64,000 nt of DNA, taken from positions 16,691,201 to 16,755,200 of the forward strand of contig CM047427.1 of assembly GCA_026168455.1 (NCBI GenBank). Direction: 5' to 3'. This DNA comes from Theocolax elegans (taxonomy: Eukaryota; Arthropoda; Insecta; Hymenoptera; Cerocephalidae). Below, in pieces: positions 11,352 through 23,909 of this stretch. Within the stretch, counting starts at the first letter, position 1; the number at the start of each line of letters is the position of its first letter. The notes under the pieces were generated by a model. It saw only the letters and a program-made list of their open reading frames with translations. It was not told where the DNA came from and did no database searches. Position numbers and translations under genes: made by a program.

Positions 11352-13855
11352 ATGTTACAGTGCAATTATTGTGATTACAAATGTGATAAAGAACAATTAC
11401 TTTTAAATCATTATGCAAATTTCCATAAGAATGCAGCTAGTTTTAATTGTTTCTACAAAAAATGTAACAGATCCTATAGTACTATTCGATCATTAAAATC
11501 ACATATAAAACATAAGCATATAGTTAATATAAAATTCAAAAATAAAACGGACGATACGCGTGAAGCATCATTGAATTTAGAAGTATACGATGATGAAGAA
11601 GATAGTTATAAATGTGAAGTAAATCGAGATATATTAGACGATTATAGTTCTGATTCAGATAATGAAGATCTTCATTTAAAGCAATACGAGGATTGGAATA
11701 ATGCAGAAGAATTTTATTCAGATATAGATAAGGATGACTTTCTTTCTAACTTAGCTCTTCATTATATAGCCAAAGTATATAAATACAAAGATATTCATAG
11801 AAATAGGGTTCAGCATTTAATTAACGACACCAAACATGTTTGTAAAGCGTTAATTCGCAATATAATACATAAAGTAGAGAACTACAATATTAATGATAAA
11901 GATAAGTCTGATATTATTCACACTTTACAAAATGCAGCTGATTTTTAGATCCTTTTGACACAGAATATAAATCTTTTAATGAATTAAGCAAATTACAGAC
12001 ATACATTGAACCTAAAAGTATTAAAATTGGCGAAAGAAAAGAATCTAGAAAAACAGGAGTAACTTCAACTGTAAATGTATACCTATTGATATTCAAGTCA
12101 TTCCTATGCGAAAAGTTTTAAAAATATTTCTCGAATTGCCAGATATTTTTGATGAACTATAAAATATGTGAACAGTTTATATGAAAATAACAATATAATT
12201 TCTAATATTATACAAGCTAAGTACTGGATGACTAGGAAAGTACAATTTAAAAATAAGTGCGTACTTCCTTTAATAATGTTTGACGATGCTTATGAAAATA
12301 ATAATCCACTCGGATCGCATAAAGGATTAGCTAAAACAGGAGCTGTTTATTTAAGTATTCCTTGCTTGCCTATACGATTTCAATCAAAATTAGAAAATAT
12401 TTTCGTTTTTGCGTTATATAACACGTTAGATAGAGTAGAATTTACGAATAAAGTAATTTTTGCTGAAATCATAAGAGAATTAACATTTTTGGAAGAACAT
12501 GGAATAACTTTAAATTTGCCCAATGGAAATCAACAAGTGTATTTTGAGCTTGCCTTAATGTCTGGAGATAATTTAGGATTACATTCCATTTTAGGATTCT
12601 TGGAAAGTTTTAACGCAAATAAGTTCTGTCATATGTGTTTATTAAAACGTAGTGAAATAAATAAAGTTATATCTTCAAAAAATGTGAACTACGCACTGAA
12701 AAGAATTATGAAGAGCACCTTCTTTTAAACGATGCAAAAGAGTCTGGTTTAAAGGAAGAATGCGTATTCCACAAACTCAATAATTTTCATGTCGTACGAA
12801 ATGTTGGAGTTGACGCTATGCATGATTTATTAGAAGGGGTTGCACGGTATGACATGACACAAATTCTATTTGATTTTATTTTTGTAAAACATTATTTCAC
12901 GTTAGAGGAACTAAATTTTAGATTGCTAAATTTTGATTACGGACCAAAATATAGTATGAATAAACCTACTCAAATTTATGAGTCTCATATCAAGAATGGG
13001 TACATCATCATGTCAGCTTCCGAAATGAAATGCTTAATAAAAAATTTTAATTTAATAATTGGATATAAAGTGTCTGAAAATGACAAAGTTTGGGAATTAT
13101 ACTTACATTTTAAAGAGATTATTAATGTTGTTTGGAGTAAAAATATTCATAATTCTACACATATTTACTTAGGGCTTATAATCGAAGAATATTTATCACT
13201 TCTGCAATCATTATTTCCCAATTTAATGAAGCCAAAGCATCATTTTCTGTTGCATTATATGCGTGCCATGCAACTGTTTGGACCATTAGGAAAAATTGCA
13301 ACATTAAGGTTTGAAGGCAAGCACAAAGAAGGCAAAAAAATATCTGGATCAACAACAAGCAGATTAAACATAAACAGAACTGTCGCCATACGCTTACAAA
13401 TGATCTTAAATTACCGATTTCTTAATCAGACTTATGAAAAGTATGTTCCTTTCGTAATTAATAAAATAAAACAAATTTCTATTAAGGATATAAATGATTA
13501 TCAAAACTTTACTAAAATGTTACCGAAATGTATACATGCTGAAGTTGCTACTACTAAGTGGATCGCATTCAATGATATTAAAATAAAATTAAATATGATT
13601 TTAGTTAAATTCTGGGAAGATGGACCTCAATTTTACATGATTTCTGATATTGTTATTAGTAAAACTTACATTTATGTATTATGTAAACGATTTAAAGACT
13701 GTTATTTTGATCAACATTATGCAGCTTATAAAATATATAATTATAATTTAGTAGATTACGTCGTTTTAAATGTGGAAGATATTAAAAATTGTATTGTTAC
13801 ACAATTAGCGTATTTGACAGATGGTTCGTATTATGTATCAAAATGTTGGATATAA
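11352..13855 (+). pseudogene. C2H2 zinc-finger DDE-like transposase, frameshifted
   Basis: The frame starts 18 nt after the accessory gene. Residues 1-60 hold two C2H2 fingers (CNYC...HYANFH; CFYKKC...HIKHKH), followed by an acidic linker. Frame breaks fall near 11946 (TAG, then the frame resumes with DPFDTEYKSF), about 12090, about 12160 and about 12725. The segment 12168-12728 has FDDAYENNNPLGS, SGDNLGLHSILGF and a CHMC motif. The segment 12818-13855 starts MHDLLEGV and contains HHFLLHY and RFEGKHKEGK. A D (FDD), D (SGD), C-x2-C, E (RFE) order suggests an RNase-H-fold DDE transposase, perhaps CMC (EnSpm/CACTA)-like; that superfamily call is inference. The last exon is a clean 345-codon frame, so decay is recent. 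Terminal inverted repeats were not found. Confidence 0.65.
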
Positions 13856-14846
13856 TAAATAATATTAATGATTGTTTTATTTTTAAGTATTATTTTACTA
13901 TGTAATACATGTAATGATTTAAATATATGTTGTAGTTTTGCTCTTCAATAAACCTTACTTTAAAATATTTTTAAAATTTCACAATTTTAGGTAAAAATTA
14001 ATAACAATTTATTGATGAATTAAATTAATACATAAAAATTTAACATATTTTACTTTTTAGTTGTCACGTCATTCTAATTTTCTCGTTTTATATTTGTTAA
14101 TAAAAATAAATTATCCATGAATTCATATTTTCTTAAGTTAAAATTTTATAGAAACACTCAAATTTACTTGACTTTACTTCAGTTATAAATATTTTATAAA
14201 TCTATTGTAACGTAGCGACGCATTTATTAATTTAATCCGAATAATAACTTATTATTTCTTGATCTTTCAACAGAGGGCGTACATAATTTCTACCGACGAC
14301 AGTAAACCTGCAAGTGGTAAATTATGTACTCTGATTAATATATAAGGTCGATTTCTTGGATATAAGAGTAAGTTATTGTAAACTGCGTTGTGCGTAGGGT
14401 CATAATGTTATTAAAGCGATAATTTTAGTATGTAAGCGAAATTAGATTATATATATACACTGGCGATATACCTATAAAATATTAAATAATTACGAATCTA
14501 CCCGTTTCGAGTATCACGAATTCCAACTTTGAAATTATGACAGCGACACTAACGTTTCAACACGAAATAATTTTAATTTTATTACAAAAATGATTTATTG
14601 ATAAAAATTATAATGTGTCTACATAAAAATTTCATCTTTAAAATATAAAATCTCACTAACATGTTAATATAAAAAGTAATAGACTATGCACATAAATTTT
14701 ATTAGATAATTTTTTCAGAATTTACTGTAAATTATAGTAATATTTATAAAATATTAAATTTTACAATAGTAAATAGTAAAAATGAATAGACTGCCAATCT
14801 GTTACCGAATTACTATAATTTCTTGTAATATTTAGTACGGAAATTG
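13856..14846. other. Spacer with possible solo LTR
   Basis: No ORF of note. 14206-14562 begins TGTAACGTAGCGACG and ends TTTCAACA, is less AT-rich than its surroundings, and has a TATATAAGG box near 14341, as expected of an LTR with TG...CA ends. No second copy or target duplication (flanks TCTAT versus CGAAA) supports it, so the call is weak. Confidence 0.25.
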
Positions 14847-14849
14847 TCA

Positions 14850-15030
14850 AATTTTAATAGAGGATTTTTCTCCGTGTATTTTATTGCGGTTTTGTCCACC
14901 GCAGTTATCGCTGAATAAAAAGAATTTGCGGAAACCGGATGTGGATTTTTCTTCTATATACCGCCACAGAAAGCTGGCTATCTCATTAGCACCCCGATTA
15001 CCAATCGATTGTAAGCCGGTTATATAATAA
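14850..15030 (-). pseudogene. Transposase fragment with SDNCGGQN motif, separated from its gene
   Basis: The minus strand encodes IGNRGANEIASFLWRYIEE followed by FLFSDNCGGQNRNK, then degenerates. In this arthropod transposase family the segment should directly follow the VNHEGVCNVWNE sequence, which here lies at 17188-17240. The second catalytic-type Asp is probably the D of SDNCGGQ. The C-terminal third of the protein is absent downstream. The gene was split by the insert at about 14996-17163. Confidence 0.6.
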
Positions 15031-15161
15031 TAAGTACTTAATTCAAAATTATACATATTTTTTATTCATTATTTTAATTTTACAAACGATATAAATATAT
15101 AAATATGTCGAAAGAACAAATAATTTTTTTTTTAAATTTTATACATTATATTAATAAATAA

Positions 15162-17163
15162 TTATGCATTAATTATTTTCAATTCTGTTAATCGTTCCGT
15201 TAAATGTTGTGGCATTTCTTGATTTTGTAAAATCATTAATTCCGAAGATGCCTGTTTGATAGTTTGATGATAATTAGAATACTTCTTAAAGGACAATGCT
15301 TCTAATAATTTTTTTTCGGAAAATTCGTAAATTTCTTTACGTGCGATTTCTTCTTCTTTTAATTTATCGTATGTCACCTCGTCCCCGAAATGTCCTGGTA
15401 TTAGTAGGCATCTATGACGCATTCCAGGTTTTATCTTGTTCATACCTAAATAAATTGCAGGAAGTAACGGCTTTTGCGTTTGATGCCTAACTAATACTAT
15501 TGTGCCAGGTATAATTTTTGGATAAACAATCTGGCTTTTTTTAGCCCTCTTTCTTTTTCTCGTTCTTCTGGTTTGTGTTTGTGTCTGTGTTTGTGTAAGG
15601 TTTTCTTCATCTGATTTATCTTCTTCAGCTATTTCCATTTCGGGACTATCAATATCAATACTTAATGCTTCGTATTGTGTTGATACTACCTCCTCTTCAT
15701 GATCCGGCGTGATTCTCCCGACCATGATATTTAATTGATTTTGTTCTATGTCAACGTACCCTGTTACGTTATCATCATTACTGAAATTGAAAATAATAAT
15801 GCGTTAAATAGAGGTCTACATCGCTATATAATTTTAAATAAAAAAAATATATATTTATATAACGGTATTAGTAATATTTGAAATAGTGGTCTACATCGCT
15901 ATAAAGTTTTGAATAAAAAAAAAAATTTATATGGCGGTATAAAGCGTTATTTATAATTGAAAATAAAAATAATAAGTTTTTAAATAGCGGTTTACATCGC
16001 TATAAAGTTTTGAATAAAAAAAATTTATTATATTTGCTATAGTTTTAAATAAAAAAATATATGTTTTTAAATGACGGTATAAAGCGTTATTTAGTAATGA
16101 AATTAAAAATAAGATTTTAAATAGCGGTTGATATCGCTATATTTATATTTTTTAAATAAAAGGATTGATTTATATGACGGTAAAAAGCGTTATAGCATGG
16201 AGTACTTACTCGACAATGGAAATAGTTCTTCTTGATATTGTTGATGTTGATGGTTGTACATCGTCAAGTTGTAATAATGGATTGTTTTTTATTTTTTCAA
16301 TCTCTTCTTGTTCATACCGTTTCTGTTTCTTTAACTCTTCTTCTAGAATCGACATAGCTTCCGACGGAAGTGCAATCATTCTTTCTATCTCCATTCCATC
16401 TTCAATTAACCTCATCTCACGTTCTATTTGTTCATCAACAATATCAGTGATTTCTTCACCTTCATTTTCATCCTGGTTAATTATTACGTCGTTTTCATTA
16501 GTTTCGTCAAATTTAGTATTGTTTGAAGGAACTGAAGATTCTTCCGATCGATCCGTTTCTGTTATATTTTCTTGAGTATTTTTATTTGTTGATTCCTCGT
16601 CAGATTCGTTAATAGATAAGACACGTAGTCGGTGTCGAACAGAAATTGGTTTTGTTTGATGAGTTAAGTTTAAATCCTTTTTAAATGACTCAATCAAAAT
16701 TCGTCTCTTTGGTATTGTATTGTTTGCATCAACTACTTTAAATTTCGGATCCCTGGAAATAAAATTGTATATAAGAAAAAAATATTATTTATATTATTTA
16801 TATAAATTAAAATATACCTAAAGTATCTGAAGAAATACGTCATATCGGCTTCATCCTTTTTCGTCACACTTTCTAATCCAAAAGCTTTTGGATTTTGTAG
16901 TAGTGCAGACATTTGACTCAGGCATTTATTACTATTAAGACCAATTTTAATCGCCTGGATTACGGGACTTTTTAAATAATCTTTGTATTTTCTTTGTTTA
17001 TTTGATTGAACTATAATCTTGTTAAATATTTCATTGTTCTTTTTTTTTGATTGGAAGTTGTAAAACCAAATAGTTCGTAATCAAATTGACATCGTTTTTT
17101 GAAAATTTTGGAATACTTTTAAAATTAGTTGTACACATTCTATTATAAATGTTTAATGTGTAT
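15162..17163 (-). CDS. Unrecognised three-exon gene inside a transposase exon
   Basis: Minus-strand exons 17163-16818 (with one frame slip in a 9-nt A tract near 17040-17048), 16752-16210 and 15780-15162 join in frame across GT-AG introns and end in TAA. The first exon has FSKNDVNLITNYL, KSPVIQAIKIGLNSNKC and FGLESVTKKDEADMTYFFRY. The middle is very acidic with Ser/Thr and a coiled-coil-like EEELKKQKRYEQEEIEKI. The third has QTQTQTQT, a basic RRTRKRKRAKK run like a nuclear signal, then IIPGTIVLVRHQTQKPLLPA and LIPGHFGDEVTY. I do not recognise the family. It may be the 3' part of a larger gene carried in by the insert, since no start or promoter is evident before 17163. Confidence 0.5.
15800..16200. 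repeat. Intronic degenerate tandem repeat with mini-palindromes
   Basis: Units of roughly 100-130 bp repeat AGCGGTTTACATCGCTATAA, then TTTTGAATAAAAAAA, then GACGGTATAAAGCGTTAT. AGCG...CGCT and ACGGTATAAAGCGTT can fold back. Three to four units fill the intron between the second and third exons of the unrecognised gene. Confidence 0.6.
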
Positions 17164-17489
17164 GGGGTGCTAATGAGATAGCCAGCTCGATGTCTCATTC
17201 CAAACATTGCACACACCTTCATGGTTTACCATATATGTAAATTGTAAAATTCCATACAGACAGCTTACGCATATAATATAAGGGACCTATCTCAGCTCTA
17301 GGTGTACTCAATATTTTTTGCAAGTCAAAATTAATAACACATATGGATGAATCTTTATGACCTTCTTCTTTGGCATCTTTCATAAGCTGACGCACAATTC
17401 TTTTGTTTTCTTTATGAATATCGTATTTCGGTTGATTTAAAATTTGTTCATTATCGGGAAGATTTTTATGCGTTTCACACTGTTCACAC

Positions 17490-18886
17490 CTTCAAAATAA
17501 TCAATAGTAAAACAATTAGTTTGTTTTACTTATTTATTACTTATAAGTTAAGACTTATTATTCATACATAAGAATGCAAATAAAATTCTATAAGGAATTA
17601 CAAATAATAATGTAAAAACGGTCCAAAAAGAGTATAGTATACAGTATAAAAAGAGTATAGTATATAGTACACTACGAGTGTGCGGGTATAAACTTGGGTT
17701 TAAAATTTTTCTTCTGAATTATGGTACATATAATAAAACAAAATATAAAAAAGTAGATGAAAGCTCTTTAGATAATAAGTAAACACATTAATTAAGCAGA
17801 ATAAAAAGGTTTAAAAGTAAATAAAGTTTAAGTGCTTAAAGATTCATTTAAATAACAAATCGGGTAATTTTTTAACCTGAAAACTCGAAATATTACCCGA
17901 AACAGTACCCAAAGCTTTAAATAACATTTAACTTTCAACAAAATGAAAAAAAGCATGACAGCTGTCAAATATATGACAAAACCTAACTACCTTATAAATT
18001 GCGAATATTATGTTTTGCCCTATAGACATTTACCAATTAAAATAAGAAAAGCTTGGGCTTTTTCTGTACACCCCTAGTGTACACTGGCGTATTCCATATA
18101 AAGTGGAATTAAAAGCGAGTAAAAATAATATAAGTATTGAATAACCAGATGCAAATTGATATTTCTTTTTAAGTGAAAATAAACTTTGAAAAGACGTACA
18201 AGATTAAATAACTTATTCAAGTAGATATGACTGATTTGATAATTAGGTATGTGACGTATATTTTTAACATTAAATTACATTAATTAGTAGATTTAAATTA
18301 ATTATTTCGTGCAATGTAAAAGCTTTTCGTTAGATATAGACATTTCAAATCGTAGTTCTTGTAGACTTGTAAATAGACTCCTTTTATATTCATAGTTTGA
18401 TGCGAAAAACTCAATTTAGAAATGATAATTTTCGCGGTACTACGTTAATTTTAAACTTATCGCTTTAATTGATGGCACAGAATGTAATGCATATTCGTAA
18501 TACATAATATATTAATTATTGTTACTCAAAATAAATTTAATAATAAAAATCAAAATAATAAAAATCAGTAAAGTCTACTATGTAGATTTCCAGTACGAGG
18601 TGCAGGGGAGCATAGCACGAGCCGAAGGCGAATACTGTAAATACACGAGGTGTGGCCCACTGAGCCCTTGATGCACACAATATTTTTTGTGGCAAGTGCA
18701 CGAATGTTCGCGATTCAAGGGCTTTAACAATCGTTAAACTATGCAATTAAATTTACAAGTATATATACGAACCCCCTCCTTAAACAAATAATAAGTAGTT
18801 TTAGGCCCTATTTTTAAGCACAAAAACACGAAGTTCGTGTATGTGTTACAAAAAATTAGTTCGAAATGAATAAAATATTCACTCAC
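17490..18886. other. Intron of the transposase gene
   Basis: Holds short direct repeats (AAAAAGAGTATAGTATA twice near 17637-17665), a foldback-like GTATTCCATATAAAGTGG near 18091, and a less AT-rich patch at 18590-18730. No independent gene is supported. Confidence 0.5.
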
Positions 18887-19244
18887 CTGTCCTTTTTTGG
18901 AACAAAGAATCCATAATTAAACTCCGTATTAAACATTTTTGCATAGATTTGATGAGACACATATGTATTCTCTGAGTTACTTTCGCATTTTTCCACAAAC
19001 ATTCTATATATTTTTGATATACTAAGTCCCTCTTCTAGATAAGTTTTTGAGGAGTTTTCTCGGCAGTAATGCGACTCCATAACAGGAAAAGATAAAATAT
19101 GCGTTCTCGCAGCATCTTTTAGACACTCAGGAACTTTAAGTGGCCTGTTTAAATGTGTTCCCCTTCCATCACGTTGAATAACTCCTGTCTCATCTGACAA
19201 ATCTCTTTTCATATCGGCAGTTCTTACCCATTGGTAGGAAATAT

Positions 19245-20594
19245 CTAATCCAGCAATGTAAACAAATTTTGTATTTTAACAACAAATTTTATTTCATTAT
19301 TTGGCTTGTGAGAGACAAAGTAATTTGAAAAATTAAATAATAGCACGATCAATCTCACTAACTTCATTCTCACGAGCTAAAACGAGTCATTTATTTAAAA
19401 TGTTAAAAATAAATTGAATAAAATTTAAATTTAAAGTTACAAAATAAATTAATCTTTTTTGAAGAAAGAGGTAGAAGTACTTGGTTAGTTTTTAGGTAAA
19501 TTGCTCTATTGGTTTAAATATATTAAATAGCAGCTTTTAATTATTAGATGAAGTGGCATACAGTATAGGCGATACCGGAGCGAAAGTGAACGCGGGACCT
19601 TGTAGAACAAACTGAAAATCTAAAAAATTTATAAATTGTCTCAGTCAAAATAGTAGATCTTCGTTACCATTGGTACTTTCGAAAGTTTGAGCTACGTAGA
19701 TCAAAAGAGCTTCTTACGCCATCGGTTTACAATTTTACGAGTTTACAAAAACATTGGCTAGTGCACATTTCATAATTGCAGAAGAAACTTAAAAAATTTT
19801 ATCAATTAACATATGAACCACTACATTTTTGTATTATAACTGACATTTTTGCACATGCTAATAAGAATTTATCGTTTTAGATATAATTGAACTACACGTA
19901 TATGAACCTAATGCAATCTACTCGATTTTAATTCAATTTAATAATTATTAAACCATCCTAGTCTACTACTGATATTTTAAACGCTAGTTCCTCGACTATG
20001 CAATAAGAGAAAACTCCAGTTAAAAATATAATATCTGTCGAAGGAAGAAATTGATATATAAAGACGATTAAACAAATTATGGATAAGACCACCTCTGTGG
20101 AGCTCGGATTTTGCTGTAATTCTAGAATAAGTTTACTTGTATAGAAATATAAAAAAAACATTTATTACAGTCTAGTGAGATATACTGCTGTATTATGGTA
20201 AAAAATCATAGTATCCAGAGTCATAAATTGATCAATACAATTATGTGGTAAATAAATAAGCTAAAAAATTTTTTAATAAAGTTAAGAATAATTCAATTTG
20301 TTAAAAAAAAATTAGGAAATATTTTAACTTATTACATAATAAATTATTAATTATTAATAATAAATTACTTTTTCAAAATTTTAATCCAGGCTTGTCCCAT
20401 TAATAACCACTATACTAACTTTCTAAAAATAATTAGCATATTTTCTCGGTACTTACTTTATGACAAAATAATACAGTATTTTTTAATTTTTTTATTTAAG
20501 CCAGTCGATAAAAATAATTAATAAGATTACTAAAAACGGATTTTCTTTACATAATTCGTACTATAATAGTATAATAATATAGAAATTTATTTAC
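19245..20594. other. Intron of the transposase gene
   Basis: AT-rich with no convincing exon. The 67-codon minus ORF at 19958-20161 has no recognisable domain and is probably chance. Confidence 0.5.
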
Positions 20595-21369
20595 CTAAGG
20601 TGTCTAAAAACATTGTTTTACAAATGATGACTCTTTTCCCATCATTCAAAGGTAATGTAAATGTATGACGTATGGATTTTTTTTTATAATCTTGGTCCGA
20701 ATTATATGAATAATCTGAATCAGTATCTAAACTGTTCTTGGGATTTTTTTTATTTTCTCGCACTTTACCCAATTGTTAATGCAACACCACTGATCGGTGC
20801 GATTGCCCAGTTTCCAAAATAATCCAAACGCACTTTCTCTGTCAATAAGATTAATCTTACTTTTACATTTTAATCGACACTTATCGCTGCATCCTTTGCG
20901 TAATTGCCTTGGTTTTATTTCTACGTTTTTTCTGCCAACGCCTCCTGTACGAGTATTCCTTGCCTTTTTCGTCTGAACATCAATCCATAATTCTTTATTA
21001 TTTACTCTTTTTCGGCAAGGTTTCGATTTCTGATTTTGGCGCTTATCGCCTTTCTTTTGTATAAAATTATTACTACTATTTGTTGTACAGCTAGAACCTG
21101 TCGATGTAGTAACAGGGGATGAACCAGATGTATTGGTTGTGGACGATTCTTTAAGCACAATTTCAGTATCAGTCTCAAGTGTATCATACGTTGCGCATTC
21201 ACTTACACTTAAATCATTTGCGAGTAAGTTATTTGATGAATGACTGCAATGATTTGCATCTTCAATGAAAGAGCTACTGTTTTCAAGATTGAATTCTAAA
21301 AAAATTAATATACAAATTAAGTTGATGTTACTGGGACTTAACACTGTTAAATCGTTAAAAAATAATAAG

Positions 21370-21943
21370 TATACATTCGTCAACAAAATTAACGCAATAC
21401 CTAATTTCGGATTGTGAATGGGCGTTGGTGATTTTTTTCTTAATAATTCTGATCCGTGTATATTAAAGTACAACTACTCCCCTTTCATTTGAAAAAAATT
21501 TGATTCGATCCGATTTTTTTCGGCAATTTTATAGCATTTGCACTGCGAAAGTTTACGATTATTTACAGCTAAAAAATAGTAGTTCTCGAAACTAATGTGA
21601 AAGTGTTGATTTTCCATTTGTGCGACTCCTATCACGCACGAGTCAACAATTATCTTTCATACGTGTATCGAACATTTTTTTTTGATATCGTGGGCGTAAA
21701 TGCGATTTTTAAAAGCCGAGCAGTGCGTAAAATCGCACTTTACGCATACTGTATAAAAAGAATATTTTGAATTTCAAGTTCTCGTAAGTAGGTGTTACGT
21801 TGAATCGAAAATCCCGTTCAAGTATCTTGACGTAGAGATTTCAAGCTTTAATTTAAAAAAAAATTTACCCCCTTACGACAATTTTTACCTGACATATCGA
21901 TTTTTGAAATTAGGTGTTGCGTTCAATTTTGTTGCGGAGTATA
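21370..21943. mobile_element. Tc1/mariner-like MITE with TA target duplication
   Basis: The left end, TACATTCGTCAACAAAATTA followed by ACGCAATACCTAATTTC, is matched by the inverted right end (complement TACTCCGCAACAAAATTGAA, then CGCAACACCTAATTTC). TA flanks both ends. Length about 570 bp, with no transposase. It lies just upstream of the first recognised exon of the minus-strand transposase. A partial relative is at 59205-59340. Confidence 0.65.
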
Positions 21944-22679
21944 CTTTAATTAATAATTTTTTTTTAACTCATTTGTTTATAATATAATTTATCTATGTTT
22001 ATTTATATATAAAATTCTAATTAAAGCCCTATGTATGATTGCAGGTTTATAATTATAACCAAGGAAAGTGACAGTAATTTTTTTTATTTTGATTAATTTA
22101 TTAACTTTAAAAAAGCCCATTTGGATAAACTACCCGGGGTAAACTCATACCTTATAAAAATAATCGATTTACAAACTTGTGATAAAATTTAGGATCTTCA
22201 ATCTTAGTGCTCTTCTTATAAGTGGAATACATGAATTTATTTTATCAAATATGTTAGTAAAGGTAATTAAAGTGAGAAAAAGCTTTTCATTATTATTCGT
22301 TTGAAACTATTACAGACGTAATATTTTTGTTAGAATATAAAATAGTTGGCGATTGTAATGATCAATTGTTGTGCCATAATTTATGATTAACGTCCTTATT
22401 GCAAATCATTTAAACATCATGTAATAAGTCAATAACAACGGGTAAGATAAAGAATTGTTAAAATGTGTATAAGAAGATTTAAAATGTATTTTATTATGTA
22501 TCATTAATCAACTACCTCGGTATGTAGTTAATAACACAAGACATGTACATTAAAATATTTAATGGGACAAGCCTGAGTTAACTCGAAAAAAATATAAAAC
22601 TTGTTTGCGAGTTCTTAAAAATTGTCTTTTAAAGTTATATGCATTAAAAAATTTGTCGATTTGCTACGGCATTGACTAG

Positions 22680-22760
22680 TAATACTCCCTAGACGGCGCC
22701 CCGTTGGTGCGCGGTGGCTTTGAATTTGCCGGTTCTGCGCGCGTCTCACCGATAACTTAC
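22680..22760. promoter_or_regulatory. CpG-rich patch, possible promoter
   Basis: Contains GGCGCCCCG, GCGCGGTGG and TGCGCGCGTCTCACCG in otherwise AT-rich DNA, about 180 bp from a (CT)n tract. It could be a start-site region of an unseen gene or a fragment of a GC-rich repeat; nothing decides. Confidence 0.2.
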
Positions 22761-23854
22761 CCGCTATAACAGCAAGATCGATTGATGATCTCGCGTACTC
22801 GGATTCAGCCAGAGTCTCAATAATTGCCTGCGATTCGATGCAATTCTGTAAATTGAAAAGGATCGTGGAAGAGGAAGCCGCGATATACTTAACTTGGTCG
22901 CTCTCATTGCGTAGACGGCGAGATTTGGAGAAATACTCTCTCTCTCTCTCTCTCTCCCGAACTTTTGTTTTTTTGAGGAAAATTTAGGAGGATTGTAAGT
23001 ACTTGCTCGCTCGACATTGCGCCGATTCAAATCGAAAAACGTTTCTTTCATAATTTGTGTTCCGACACGCTATAAATATATTATTTTTTTTCTTTTTTTT
23101 TTAAAATAAAACCTAAAAAAAACATGCACAATCGCGTTAAAATCTTTGTATTCTGCGAGAACAAGCAAGATTGCACAAAGTCTCATCGCAACGAAACGAA
23201 CAACAATTGCGTACTTTTAAATAAATTTTTTTCATCTACCGATAAGCAACATTTGATCATTCTATAATTGCATTGGATCTTCAATATTACAGAGCTTTTA
23301 CCGGCAGCGAGTAAGTATTTTTGATGAGTAGTAAAATTTTTAGCTAAACCAAAGTAAGATCGATGTGAAAATCCGTGAACGGACGTTGTTTAAAAAAAAC
23401 GCGCGACGCACCTTACGTTATGGATTTCCATTTTTTTAAGGAAAAAAATCAATATCAATAATTATTACATAACACTTCATATTAAACCACATTGAACGTT
23501 ACGTATGTACAATTACCGATGTTAAAGATAACCATTAAGGGGATGTCGCACCTTCATTTAATACACACACTTACCAACATTCACTGATTTCTCAAATTTA
23601 TCTTTCAGTTTGCATATTTTTTCTAATATATAAGTTAACGCACATTCTAGGATGCGCAACAATTGTGTGTGTATGCTAAAAAAAGTTAGAAAAATTAAAA
23701 TTAAAAGCTATATTTGAAAAATTAAATACAGAAATCTGTAACTTGTATGCACTCCCCTTAAGTGATAACAGGATAATATTATTTCTTTATGACAGTCTTC
23801 ACCTTTTTATTTTACATTCTCGTAGATCGTTAGAATCCTGTCATGTGTGTGCGT

Positions 23855-23857
23855 GTG

Positions 23858-23905
<48 letters not shown>
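23855..23905. repeat. (TA)n(GA)n compound microsatellite
   Basis: About 11 TA units followed by about 13 GA units. The short ORF that spans it is low-complexity. Confidence 0.85.

Positions 23906-23909
<4 letters not shown>

Larger units (their letters stand above)
17188..21295 (-). pseudogene. Transposase-like gene, N-terminal exons
   Basis: Minus-strand exons are 21295-20595, 19244-18887 and 17489-17188. The first has an acidic/Ser-rich lead, then KGCSDKCRLKCKSKI and SAFGLFWKLGNRTDQW, with a frame slip in the 8-nt A tract at 20744-20751. The second has WVRTADMKRDL, HILSFPVMESHYCRE and FVPKKDRC, which continues over the splice into CEQCETHKN. The third has ICVINFDLQKILSTPRAEIG, LYYMRKLSVWNF and VNHEGVCNVWNE before the insert breaks it; a further slip occurs near the VNHEG start. 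I recognise the pattern as an abundant arthropod transposon family with FDLQ and SDNCGGQN motifs; the superfamily is not assigned. Donor and acceptor phases agree, so the exon model is good. Confidence 0.65.

Noticed and set aside
14206..14562. Confident solo LTR
   Set aside because: TG...CA ends and a TATA-like box alone are weak. No target duplication or second copy is in the window, so it is listed only as a possibility.
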